Position numbers and translations under genes: made by a program. Below the pieces are notes generated by a model. It was not told where the DNA came from. It saw only the letters and a program-made list of their open reading frames with translations, and did not search any database. A stretch of DNA of 64,000 nt, from assembly GCA_029237695.1 (NCBI GenBank), contig CM055265.1, forward strand, positions 76,704,013 to 76,768,012, read 5' to 3'. Of the stretch, positions 43,916 through 55,735 are shown piece after piece. Source of the stretch: Conchocele bisecta. Taxonomy: Eukaryota; Mollusca; Bivalvia; Lucinida; Thyasiridae. How positions within the stretch are numbered: position 1 is the first letter of the stretch; every line of letters begins with the position of its first letter.

Positions 43916-45420
43916 CACAGGTGATAATTCTAGCGTGTCTTGGATGGTCAATTATTGTTTGTACAATGGTGTCAGGTGGGTGGCAGGTGGGAGCACGCGA
44001 TGGGTAATTTAACGATCGGGGTTCATCCTTACCGGAATCCCGACTGGAGACCTGGTTTGGCCCTCACATACGTCTTTGGTATTTTGTATGTGACAGTTGA
44101 ATCTGGTTATACCCCTTATAAGAGTAATCCTACCGGTATTACTGTTAACTAGGGGAAGGGGCCAAGTGACCTGGCACCAGGTCAGGTTATTCCAATTTCA
44201 GGGCTGAATATGTTGTATCTCGATGTACTGTAAATATTCCGTTCTGATGTTGGGATTTTCCCCTCAATGCAGCAGGTTAAAACGGGATCGAACCTGTTCG
44301 CCCGGCCTTACATGACCTTAGCTGTTGATAGGCCGTTAAACACAAATAAACAAACAAAAAAACAATGGTGTCAGCTAATTCTGCGCACCTAAGGCTTTCC
44401 AAACACATTTATATGGCATTACCCATCTCCATATTCAATGAAACTTTCCGGAATATTCAATGAAACTTTCCGGAATATTCAACGCAGTTCAAAGACGTTT
44501 GTGCAGGTAAAATGTCATAACGTTCGGACGTCAGTAAGTGACGTAAATTGTGTGATGTATGACATCACATGCGTGTTTGCAACATCACATTTCTTTCGGC
44601 TAATGTACATTGTTTTAAATTTAGAAAGGTGTTTTATGTATATACTGTCATTTCGGCTAATTCTGCGCATCGGCTAATGCGCAATTCACGTAAAACACCT
44701 TTCTAAAGTTAAAACAATGTACAGAACAATTCAAATGCGCCTGTGTGTAAATATAATAGTACTTACTTAGAAAGGTACACAACTGCTATTAGCCACCATT
44801 GAAACAAAACACCACACGGTGTAGACATCTGGAACTCGCCTATACAACGCAATACAGCATGTCGAAACCGCTGCTTGGGGTGGGTTTTCGGCATAGATTT
44901 TACAATTGCTAATACATTAACATAAACCTCAAAGATTTTGAGTGTAAACTGCACTAAAAGCGCGTCTCACTAATCTAAATTCACTTTTTAAAATCAAACA
45001 CATATACTTCCGCATTCTCAATGACTATTCAATCACGTGCACACAGAGGTTTGGTTGGTTACTGACGTCATTTCCATTAGCGAGCCAAATCAGTGACTGT
45101 GTGTCACGTGATTCAATATTTTTTAAAGATGGCGGCTAACATTCATTTTTAATCGGGAAATGAACGTGTTATATTTTAAAAAGCGAATTTAGGTTAGTGA
45201 GACGTTTTTAGTGCATTTTAGTAGTTTACACTCGAAATCATTGATATTTATGTTTGGGGTTTTGTTTCAATGGAGGCGAATGGGAGTTTTGTACCATTCT
45301 AAGTACTATTATATTTACACACGGGTGCATTTGAATTGTCTTGTACATTGTTTAGAAAGGTGTTTCATGTATATATACAAACAATAATTGACCATCCAAG
45401 ACACGCATGAATCACCTGTG
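43916..45420. mobile_element. Foldback element, copy B
   Basis: CACAGGTGAT then GCGTGTCTTGGATGGTCAAT on the left (43916-43962) is inverted at 45376-45420. A second inner inverted pair (TTAGAAAGGTGTTTTATGTA at 44621, inverted at about 44690-44707, and again at 45352) and arms shared with copy A (GTCGAAACCGCTGCTTGGGG) show a complex foldback structure. A SINE is inserted at 43976-44361. Confidence 0.65.
43963..44374 (+). mobile_element. SINE with 13-bp target duplication
   Basis: ACAATGGTGTCAG at 43963-43975 and again at 44362-44374 flanks a 386-bp insert. The insert has the body GACCTGGCACCAGGTCAGG, CCAATTTCAGGGCTGAATAT and the tail AGCTGTTGATAGGCCGTTAA followed by ACAAATAAACAAACAAA. Other tails are at about 49066 and 51140. 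Confidence 0.75.
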
Positions 45421-45829
45421 GTTAAATGGAGAGACTGCAGAATTGGTCCGCCAGTTTGATGACAGTTACTAACCCCAACCTTACCTTGGTATATCCCTTA
45501 TATCTGAACCTATTGTTAATGTTAGGAGTTATATTACGCTAAAACTTATAGCTAGGACCTTGTTTCATTGCTCAAACCCTAGCTTAGAAAATCTCAGCTC
45601 TACGGATGTGTTTTACTATTTTATCTGTCTTTTATATTTTCTGTATCCATGAGAGCTGAGACCCTTATAGTGTAAAATTTAGTCACAATAACCGCCCATC
45701 TTGTCCTGACGTTTTGCTACACAGTCTGACGAGTGAGAAGTTTAACACTTCACAGTCCTGTTAAAAACATGCATAGACCAATAATACACATGTGGGTATA
45801 CATATATTGTAGTTTGACATTGGTTATCC

Positions 45830-47045
45830 TTTTATTAGCCAGGTTTTTGGGAAAAAAATCCAGGCTATTGGATTGGCGAAAGCCGGGCGGGCGGGCGGGC
45901 GGGCGGCGGGCGGCGGGCGGCGGGCGGGCGGGCGGGCGGCGTCCACAATCAATGTTAAGTTTTCGTGTTTGAGTCCATTTCTTTGTTACTGTACCACCTA
46001 GGACCACCAAACTTTCACAGCTTCATAATCAAGGGGTGCCCACCACATATCACTATCCAACATGTTACTTTTTTTTTAACTTGACCCATTTTTTCCGCGC
46101 AGTCGACTTAGCCATTTTCAATGTTAAGTTTTCGCGTTTACAATGTTAAGTTTTCGTGTCTAAGTCCATTTCTTTGGTACTGTACCACCTAGGACCACCA
46201 AACTTTCACAGCTTCATAATCAAGGGGTGCCCACCACATATCACTATCCAACATGTTACTTTTTTGTGAACTTCCCATTTTTTCCGCGCAGTCGAGTTAG
46301 CCATTTTCAATGTTAAGTTTTCGCGTTTACAATGTTAAGTTTTCGTGCTTAAGTCCATTTCTTTGGTACTGTACCACCTAGGACCACCAAACTTTCACAA
46401 CTTCATAACCAAGGGGTGCCTACCACATACAACTATCCAACATGTGACCATTTTTTACCTTCACCTATTATTTCTACGTAATTGACTTAGCCATTTTCAA
46501 CGTTAACTTTTTAACGTACGTCTGGTTAAAGTTTTTTTTTTGGTTAAAACTTTTTCGTTATACTATATCTCTGCAAATGGTTCGCCCATTACCTTGAAAC
46601 TTCACATGGGTGTTTATCATCATCCATATTTTCATTCTAACTCCCAACCGTGCGGTCCCTGTGCCCAACTTCAAGGTCAAATTACTTTGAATTTTTTTGT
46701 TAAAGTTTTTTCGTGTACTATATCTCTGCAACAGTTTCACCCATTACCTTGATACTTCACATGGGTGTTTATCATCATTGTCGCACCCGCTTGCGGAAAG
46801 CGCGATATCGTCGGCATTTTGGCATACGTTCGTCCGTCCGTACGTCCGTGTGTCCGGTTAAAGTTTTTTCGTTAAACTTTTTCCATCTGCTATATCTATT
46901 TGTTTAGTTTCCATGCCTCGCCCCAAGGCGCGACATGCAGGCCACGGCCATCTAGTCTACAAAAGTTGGTATAATTATGTTATCCAAGTTTCTATGCTTG
47001 GAAAAAACCTGGCCTTCGTGGCTTTGCCTCGTTTCTTGTTCCCAT
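45830..47045. mobile_element. GCCAGGTTTTTGGGAAAA element with ~186-bp repeats
   Basis: It starts TTAGCCAGGTTTTTGGGAAA and ends near GGAAAAAACCTGGC (about 47001-47014), an inverted pair. Just inside is a GCGG/GGGC microsatellite (45885-45940), then three units of about 186 bp (TCAATGTTAAGTTTTCGTGT ... CATGTTACTTTTTT; starts near 45947, 46132 and 46318). Helitron-like sequence is inserted at about 46500-46955. Confidence 0.55.
46500..46955 (+). mobile_element. Helitron-like sequence, with a 175-bp minimal copy
   Basis: 46500-46780 holds one and a half core units (CCATTACCTTGAAACTTCAC, TCAAGGTCAAATTACTTTGA). 46781-46955 is a complete minimal copy that starts TCGCACCCGCTTGCGGAAAG and ends GCAGGCCACGGCCATCTAG (CTAG 46952-46955), with no repeat core. 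Both ends match the 13728-16483 element. Confidence 0.6.
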
Positions 47046-47187
47046 TTGTGTAGCAAAACACCAGACAAATTGGGCTGTTATTGTGACTGAATTTTACTCT
47101 ATAAGGGTCTCAGCTCTCACGGATACAGAAAATATAAAAGACAGATGAAATAGTAAAACACATCCATAGAGCTGAGTTTTTCTAAGC

Positions 47188-48179
47188 TACTCAAACCCTA
47201 ATGTTAGTGTTATATCAGAAAGGGGGCTGACCAATTCTAACCGGTTTAGATATCGGTGATATACTCTTAATGTTGATATCCAAGGAGACAGTTTGTGAAA
47301 ACTGTTGATGGGTTTCATTGTAATACTACTGCGAATGAGATTTATATACGTATGCCTGTGACTGGAGAAGTAAGGCTTATGCATTTGTGACCAGTGCTCA
47401 CTTCTGTAGCCTGTGTTTTGACTGGACACTACGCAATTCATTAAAGTTAATTCAGTATGGAATTTCCTCAACTGGCTGTTAACACTTGTACCACTACAGT
47501 CCTCTGTAGTGGTATTGGCAAAAAGTGTAGATCCAGATGAACCGGATCTCCACTTTTAGCAAGTATATTCATATATTTTTTTAGAAAAAAAAACCCACCA
47601 CCTATTTATAAATAAGTGAAAATAATTGTGTGATGATTGGATTGGTCGGTAAATTAACATATCAAAATCCATTCCAGTTACTTAGGGGTGAACTGAAAGG
47701 GTTAATCACATTGAAAGCTGACATGTAAATGCGATAACCGACCAATGCATGTTTATGACCAAGGACAAGTTGCAACTGTATTCGCACAGTATTCATTGAA
47801 CTTGTTAATTGACTTTCAGGTGTTCAGAGGCAGATGAGGCTCTTTGGAAGAACACAAACCTAAGGCTGATGATAGGCTAGTTTCCGGCTGTGGTGATGAA
47901 CACAAATGGTGAGTACAGATAAAATTTATAGGACTTGCAATTACCAGAGATTTTCACCAAATGTTTTGTTTTTTTAGATAACATTTTACATCATAATCAT
48001 GCATAAGCTGTCACTCTTGATACTTCTTTTCCCACAGTTATTATGTGATGATCATTATCATTATCCAATTTTATCGAGCTTTAATTTGGTTGCGTTTGCT
48101 AACTGTAACATTCGTCACTTTTACCATCTTTATACAAATTTGGCATTTTTTACTTCCCAATCAAGGCCCTAGATATTAT
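47188..48179. other. Non-coding, one exon-like segment
   Basis: A segment at 47821-47909 is flanked by an acceptor (GTTAATTGACTTTCAG) and a donor (ATG then GTGAGTACAG), but all three frames contain stops, so if transcribed it is non-coding. Nothing else recognised. Confidence 0.3.
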
Positions 48180-48640
48180 CATAGGCGGCGGAACGGGAAA
48201 CTTATTGTGGGGGCCCAATTATGAAGGCCCGATTTTGCCAGGGGGGTCCTGGGGCTTGCTCCCCCGAAAAAATTTGAAATCTAAGTGGCGTGAAACGCCA
48301 TTTCCTGCATCCCCAGGCCCAGTCTTGGGGGCCAAATGGCCCGATGTTGCTAGAGGGGTTCGGGGGCATGCTCCACCATAAAATTTGAAAATGTAAGAAG
48401 AGGGTGAAACGTCATTTCTTGCATGCTTGTGGACCCAAAGGGCGTGGATGTTGGTAGGGGTGTCTGGGGGCATGCTCCCCCGAACATTTTGGGTATCTAA
48501 GAGGAGTGAAAGGCAATTTCCTGCATTCTCAGCAAGTTTGAGTATGATAACATGTGCTTTATTACAGAATCATTGGGTGGGGGGCATGGCCCAACAAAAT
48601 TATTGGGAGAGGGGGGCACTTCCGCCGCCCCTGATTATCT
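48180..48640. repeat. GGGGGCATGCTCCCCCGAA repeats
   Basis: Three diverged units of about 125 bp (GGGGCTTGCTCCCCCGAAAA, GAAACGCCATTTCCTGCAT) at about 48250, 48365 and 48470. The same family is at 6430-6640 in the other orientation. Spurious Pro/Gly-rich frames arise from it. Confidence 0.6.
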
Positions 48641-48984
48641 AGTAGATAATATACATGAACTTTTCAGGTGTCATTGCACAACAGTGTTATTGACATGGAA
48701 CTGCATGTAATTTTATCAGCACCAACTCTTTTTATTCTATAGCCCCACCCCTTTTTATTATAGCCCACCCCATGCGCCACACAGGTTAAAGCAAAATTTT
48801 AAATTTTAGACCAATCCATGCAGCATTTACATGTTTCTGTTAGCCATTGCACACTTGATTTCCCTTATAAATGTTCTTGTTCAACATTCAAGTGATACAT
48901 TTGTAATTATTTTCAGAGTTCGCCAATCACATCTGGAGGCCTTAAGAATACCAGCTGTTCAGCAGTGTAGCCACATTTTCTGAC

Positions 48985-49110
48985 GGGGGATTCATACCTG
49001 AGGCCAAGTGATATGCAGCAGGTTACATGCAGGATTGAACCCGTTGGCCCGGCTTTAAATTACCATAGCTGTTGATAGACCGTTAAACACCAATAAATCA
49101 ATCAATTCAT
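48985..49110 (+). repeat. SINE 3' part
   Basis: TGCAGCAGGTTACATGCAGG and ATAGCTGTTGATAGACCGTT followed by AAACACCAATAAATCAATC match the 3' third of the SINE at 43976-44361. Confidence 0.55.
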
Positions 49111-50904
49111 GCGATTGATAGTGATCTACAGTTACATGTTGTACAGAAATTGGTACATTGTGTTTGTTGAGTGTATGAAATATCACACTTTTGGTTTGAC
49201 AAATCAGCAGATGGGTTGATCAATTAGATTAACTCAAATACTTGTTTGTCTGAAATTGCATACGTTCGGCAATACGTGTGTGTGTGCAATGAGTGTACTG
49301 TGACTTAATTGAAGTATTAAAGAGTCCAGTGTAAATGTTAATCACATGGTTGTAAATAATACAAATATCTTTTATTACACATAACGTTTACTTACTTCTT
49401 AAGCTCGGTTGTATATCTACTGCTCGGTTGTATATCTATTGCTAATCAGTTCATTTCAAATCTGATTTGAGATGATATTGATTGTCTAAGCCTTTTCGTA
49501 GTAAGATGCATTTGTACACAGACACTCGTTTGTGGTTTATTTCAATATATTTTAACACACTTTTAGACAGGTGAATAAAACATATACTGATTTATTTGCA
49601 CTGTCACGATTAGCGGTAGCTATACAATGTGGGACGCTAGAAAGAAATAAGCCAACAGCAGTTGCCGTTGCCTCTGATTTTTTTAACCAGGATAAGCGCA
49701 GTGGCAAGGTCAAAATTTTAGTAAAAAAAATAAATATAAAAAAATATTAATTTGATGCGAGTATGGGGCTGATTCATATATTCACACAAGTTCCGTGTCA
49801 CAAACATGTTGTAGCATGGCATCGCAGTTAATACTGATCCTGTGAAATGTGTCGATTGGTGCGCAGCAGTTTTGTGACGCCATGGGATGACTGCGTTTAT
49901 CACATAACACGAGTATATGTGCATGCATAAACATGCTTATGTGTATATATAGTCCGGAGTGTATATGCATGCAGCTCCATACTATGCAACAAGTACATGT
50001 AATGTTGTATATGTATTTGTTGAAATGTATTACTGTTTGCTCAATGTTTTAGCGACCCGTCTCTTGTAATTCTTTTAGAATGGCAATTGTATGTATGCCT
50101 GTGTTGTACTATTGTTCTTTGTTTTATGATGTACAGTTGATGATACGTAAATAAACAATTTAACAACTGTGAGTTGCGGGAGGTTGACTAGGAACATGCA
50201 GAGGGTAAATTTAATGCCCCTATGCGGCTCAAGTTGTCGAATTTGGCCTCCTATTGGGTTTTCCCACACATAAATCCAACATGTTTCTATTTACACACAC
50301 TTTGAAACTGTTTGCATTCATTTTGGTACAAAAATGAGTTTGTAGTCGATGAAAATATCAATATTTGTTGATAAACAAACAGCAGGTGCGTGTTCAAAGT
50401 CCGATCGATTTTCCGATAGACGCTCGGGTCAACTGCTCAACTCCTTGATTCGCGGCCGATGAATTCCGATAGCCGGAGTTTATCGACTCGCTTCCGAGCC
50501 GAAGCCGTTGGGTTACGGAAATTAATTTGTCAATATTGACATTTTGCACTGAGTGGTACACAAAACAAGTTTTTGTTGTCTTCACATTGCGATTAAGATG
50601 TAAATCTCAAGACTTGAGATGTATCTGTTAGGCAGTATATGTTAGTTTTGTGTACTAAGTAAGTTGCCAAACATGTTTTTGTGTTTGAAAAAATCGGAAA
50701 ATTGTAATACTGAGCCATTCAGGGCCTTTAACAATGGGTTTCGTTCTTGCCTGAATCCTATATCCGTGTTTTGCCCCTCATGTACATTTTGTTTTTTACT
50801 TTCTTGGTACTTGATAGTTGAATCCAGTTAGTACAGATTATCAAAGTAATACATATTTGTACTAATCATATTACTTTTACGGAGTCTGGCTAAGTGAATC
50901 TGGT
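49111..50904. other. Non-coding, nothing recognised
   Basis: I see no protein-like frame and no repeat that I can place. Confidence 0.35.
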
Positions 50905-51170
50905 GTTGCGGGGACCTGGCAGCAGGTCAGGTTATGCTACGGTCTGGCCTGAATATATATTTTTAGGATATGTCTGTCCGTTCGTACGTTTATTTTTTGG
51001 AAGTTTTTGTAAGAGTTAATTTAATCACCTAGGGGTCCTAAGTGCGTTGACAGAACCACATTTTCTAGTTTTCTGTAAGTATTCAGTTCTCAGTTTGTGT
51101 TTTGACCCTGTTAACCTGGCCTAAAATTACCTACATGTAGTTCAATACCATTAAATAAATAAATAATTGA
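50905..51170 (+). repeat. SINE-like copy, diverged
   Basis: GACCTGGCAGCAGGTCAGG at 50910 and GTAAGTATTCAGTTCTCAG at 51070, ending CCATTAAATAAATAAATAAT; a diverged or interrupted member of the same SINE family. Confidence 0.45.
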
Positions 51171-51366
51171 TTGTATGTAATTTCACTATGTAATTTCATA
51201 CAATCGACAAGGAAAACAGTCACAACAACTGTGTTTGTGTCACACCAGGGTGACACCGAGCTAGTCTACTGTAGGGACGGAACACCAAGCACGTTGTGGA
51301 CAGAGACAACAAGGTATATTTTTACAAGTATGATATATTTACATAAATGATAAACACAAACAATAG

Positions 51367-51453
51367 ATGAATATGCCAGTACGGACAACGTCCCCTAGCA
51401 GCCACCGCCACAGGCCCTTGCCCAACCAAGGCACATCCTCGATTCTGGAACAG
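51367..51453 (+). CDS. Candidate first coding exon (weak)
   Basis: ATG at 51367 opens 29 codons (MNMPVRTTSPSSHRHRPLPN...) ending exactly at CAG followed by GTAGGTAAAG, a good donor in phase 0. No partner exon was found downstream within the window. A nearby exon-like segment (51249-51313, ending CAACAAG then GTATAT) might belong to the same transcript. Weak. Confidence 0.25.
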
Positions 51454-53655
51454 GTAGGTAAAGTCAAAAGTAAACGTCATCATAATATGGATATATATCC
51501 AATGTTAGAGATCATCTAAACAACTCCGGCTTCCGCCATGATGGGAGTGACGTTATAATAACGTCGTAAAGTTACTGGTTCTTACGAGATACTCAGCCTA
51601 CTTGGGCGGATGGGGTCCATAACGCATCGGTGAACGTCCCTATCGATTCTTCACGTCCTTTGACGGAATGACGTCACCGGAATATGCACCACTCGATTAC
51701 GCCCTCGGTCCACGCGGAGCAGAGTCCCCGCTAACACACGGTGTCGTGTCGTGGACTCCAGAATAAGGAAATAACTCTGGTGTTGCGTACTGAATTACGC
51801 AGACACAAAGAAGGGACGTGCCGTCGCTCGTGGCTGACTGGCTGGCTGCCTGGTTGGTGTACTGGCTGGCTGGGACTACAAAACACCAACGGTGTTGTTA
51901 CCAGAATGTAACGTGTTATAGTCTCAATAATAGTCACAGTAGTGCACAAGAAATCAATATCCTGATTGCATGGCAATACTAAACATCATCATATATTACA
52001 ATGATGAAACATGATAATATGCAATGTACACAAAGATATTTTCACTAATTGGAAGAAGGGGGCTGATGGAATTCATAAGTCGGAAAATGCGATATAACAC
52101 ATTAATGAACAGCCACTAGTGTACCCAACGATATACCTCTTCACAGCCGTACATGTGAATACAGACGTCATTCACAGTTACTTACCATTAGTAAACAAAC
52201 ATTTGATTGCGACAGGCCTTACTTTGATCAGACTGCCCGTGGCCAACTGCGCTAACTTAATAAAGAGCAACGGTGCCAAGTATTCTCCTGTGCAGATTCA
52301 CAGTATTACATTACATTACATTACTAATCATAAACACTGTATACTCTAATCAGACTGTAGGATTCCACAGGCTGACCCAAAGCATCAGTGATTGAAACAA
52401 ATTATACTTCACATCATGTCCTTATTGCAGCTTACTGATGTATAAATCAGTGCACTTAGAGCAGAACTGTCTGATCTGGCCCATCTTGGTCGCAATAGCA
52501 TTTACAATATTTACAAAACACTGCGAACGTAATACAACTTAATACAATGAATGTACAGACGACTGGGTTAGGAGTTAACATGTGTTTCCCCATAGAGTAA
52601 TGAAAGTCGTCCAGAAGATTCACGTTACAATTGCGACATGTTAAAATTGGCAATATTCTCATGTATTGTACAGGGCGCAGACTGATATTCGATTGAATCG
52701 TAACATAAAAAGCATGGCTAATGTTAGTGAACATTTCAATCAAGTTCGCCCTTCGTTTTACATATACAATAAATTGCTAATGCAATTAGTCAGAGTGACA
52801 TGCAACAAAACACTTGAGAATAATATGCCATTACAATACTCACGGAATGCTCCCACATGCCAGTCCTGTAATCGTTATTATTTACACGTAAGCACGACGA
52901 ATTAATGAATCAATACTATTTGATTAAGGGAGATAATCTACATCAGCGGATACATACCATACGGCTTTTATTGACCAAGCGTTTGGTCGAAACGGGGCCA
53001 AATAACTCGGGTAAATTTAATAGTGCATTATTATCGAGGATAAGATAACACTGCGTAAAATTGCCGGTCTTGGCAAGATTCAGACTTAAATGGCAGCATT
53101 AGAAAGTAACAACAACATATGTACTCACCAATTCCCAGTGAAAAACTTGCGCTCCAAAGTCACAAGAATGAAATTGAATGTCCGACTGATAATATATGGT
53201 GCTACAACGAATATATACCCCCACCCTAGTGCACGACTATCCCATGTAGTCTGCTTGTCAATGTAAAACTTATGGGCCCACATTTGGCTTACAATTTTAC
53301 GTAAGTGGACTAATGATCTGACAATCAGTGTAGCTCATGAGCTATCTGGTGAATTAGTCTGAAATACTTCAGTCATAAATAGGTATGACTTACTAGGTAA
53401 TTAGGCTAGCATCTAAGTCTGCATATACAGTGTAGATCACCCAGATACGACCAGTGCAAAATCCAATACTGGTGGTCCTTGCGCGGTTTCGGATAAAGCG
53501 CTATTCTCTCCAGCGGTATACTCCACGGGCGATATTACACACACCAATACCTATTCGACCGTCTTGTACTAGAATATTCGATTACTGCTCTAGACTATGT
53601 GACCCGTGTTACAATTAATGGATGATAAAGAATATAGTCGGCTACGATTCGTGAC
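51454..53655. other. Non-coding, nothing recognised
   Basis: No protein-like frame or placed repeat in this 2.2 kb. Confidence 0.35.
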
Positions 53656-55735
53656 AGTTTGATTGTATGACATTTCATACGTTCACAAATATTTGTTTTT
53701 CCGATACTTAACCATGTTAATTAAAGCTGTAGAGCTAAGTATTATTTACATGTATTTTGATCATAATTTCATACAGCCATTAATAGACAAACCGTCACTG
53801 AATTTGATTCTATTAAATTTCATTCGTTCAGCAAAATGTGTGTGCAATGAGTTATTGAGCCTTAATTGAAGTCTCAGAGTGCAGTATTATCTATTTTGAT
53901 TGTATATAATTTCATGCAATCACCAGTGGAAAAAACATTTGTTCACTGAGGCTTACGGTTGTAGAATCCGGATTTATTTTTCTCCGGATTGTATGTAATT
54001 TATTTCGAACGAATATGTAATTTAATACAATCACCAATGGAAAAACTATTAACTTTCACTGTGTTTGATTTTATGAAATTTCATATACTCCCAAATACTT
54101 GTCAACTCTGGCTGAAAGTTTTAGATCCAGTATTATTTATTTTGATCGTATGTAATTTCATGCAATCACTTCGACTGTGTTTGATTGTATGAAATTTCAT
54201 ACGTTCGCAAATACTTGTTATTTCAGATTTTAAGTTACGAATAAATTGTGATATTTTCATACGTTAGCAAATACTTGTTATTTGAGAATTAAATTTTGGA
54301 ATCTATTATGATTTTTTCGATCGTATGTAATTTCATACAATTGTCACTTTGACAGAATTTGATTGTATGAAATGTCATACGTTCGCAAGTACGTGTTATT
54401 TAAGACTTAAAGTTTGGAATCCATTATGATTTTTTCGATCGTATGTAATTTTATACAATTGTCACTTTGACTGTTTGATTGTATGAAATTTCATACGTTC
54501 GCAAATACTTATTATTTGAGACTTAAAGTTTGGAATCCGTAATGATTTTTTCGATCGTATGTAATTTCATAATGGAAAAACTATTATTTAATTTGATCGT
54601 ATGTAATATCATACAATCACCAATAATGGAAAAAATGTTTCATTGACTGTTTTTGATTGTATGAAATTTCATACGTTCGCAAATATTTGTTTTCTGAGAC
54701 TTAGTTAGAGCTGTATATAGTCCAGTATTATTTATTTCGATCGTATGTAATTTCATACAATCACCAATAATGGAAAAACTGTCTCATTGACTGTTTTTGA
54801 TTGTATGAAATTTCATATGTTCGCAATATTTGTTTCCTGATACTTAGTAAAAGCTGCATAGTCCAGTATTATTTATTTCGGTCGTATGCAATTTCAAACA
54901 ATCACCAAAGATGGAAAAGCGATCAATGAGTTTGATTGTATGAAATTTCATACGTTCGCAAATGTTTGTTTTCTGAGACTTAGTTAAAGCTGTATATAGT
55001 CCAGTATTATTTATTTTGATCCTATGTAATTTCATACAATCACCAATAATGGAAAAACTGTCTCATTGACTATTTTTGATTGTATGAAATTTCATACGTT
55101 CGCAAATGTTTGTTTTCCGAGACTTAGTTAAAGCTGTATATAGTCCGGTATTATTTATTTTGATCGTATGTAATTTCATACAATCGCCATTAATGGAAAA
55201 AACTGTCTCATTGACTGTTTTTGATTGTATGAAATTTCATACGTTCGCAAATGTTTGTTTTCCGTGACTTAGTTAAAGCTCTATATAGTCCAGTATTATT
55301 TATTTTGATCGTATGTAATTTCATACAATCGCCATTAATGGAAAAAACTGTCTCATTGACTGTTTTTGATTGTATGAAATTTCATAAGTTCGCAAATGTT
55401 TGTTTTCTGAGACTTACTAAAAGCTGCATAGTCCAGTATTATTTATTTCGATCTTATGTAATTTCATACAAAAATCATACAAAAAATTAATAGAAAAAAC
55501 TGTCTCATTGACTGTTTTTGATTGTATGAAATTGCATACGTTCGCAAATGTTTCTTTTCTGAGACTTAGTAAAAGCTGCATAGTCCAGTATTATTTATTT
55601 CGATCGTATGTAATTTCATACACAAATCATACAACAAATTAATAGAAAAAAATGTCTCATTGACTGTTTTTGATTGTATGAAATTGCATACGTTCGCAAA
55701 TATTTGTTTTCTGAGACTTAGTTAAAGCTGTATAT
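53656..55735. repeat. ~155-bp tandem array built on GTATGAAATTTCATAC
   Basis: About 13 units. Each carries TTTGATTGTATGAAATTTCA then TACGTTCGCAAAT (the perfect 16-bp palindrome GTATGAAATTTCATAC) and, about 80 bp later, CGTATGTAATTTCATACAAT then CACC. The spacing evens out to 145-160 bp from 54600 on; earlier units are more diverged. The array resumes at 57504. Confidence 0.85.

Larger units (their letters stand above)
45588..47187. mobile_element. Long-TIR element with nested insertions
   Basis: GCTTAGAAAATCTCAGCTCT, ACTATTTTATCTGTCTTTTA, GAGAGCTGAGACCCTTATAG (45590-45700) are inverted at 47080-47185, giving TIRs of about 120 bp with high identity. Nested inside are a second repeat (45830-47045) and Helitron-like pieces. 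No transposase. Related to 1978-3609. Confidence 0.65.

Noticed and set aside
45733..46010. Gly/Arg/Pro-rich frames on both strands
   Set aside because: Produced by the GCGG/GGGC microsatellite at 45885-45940.
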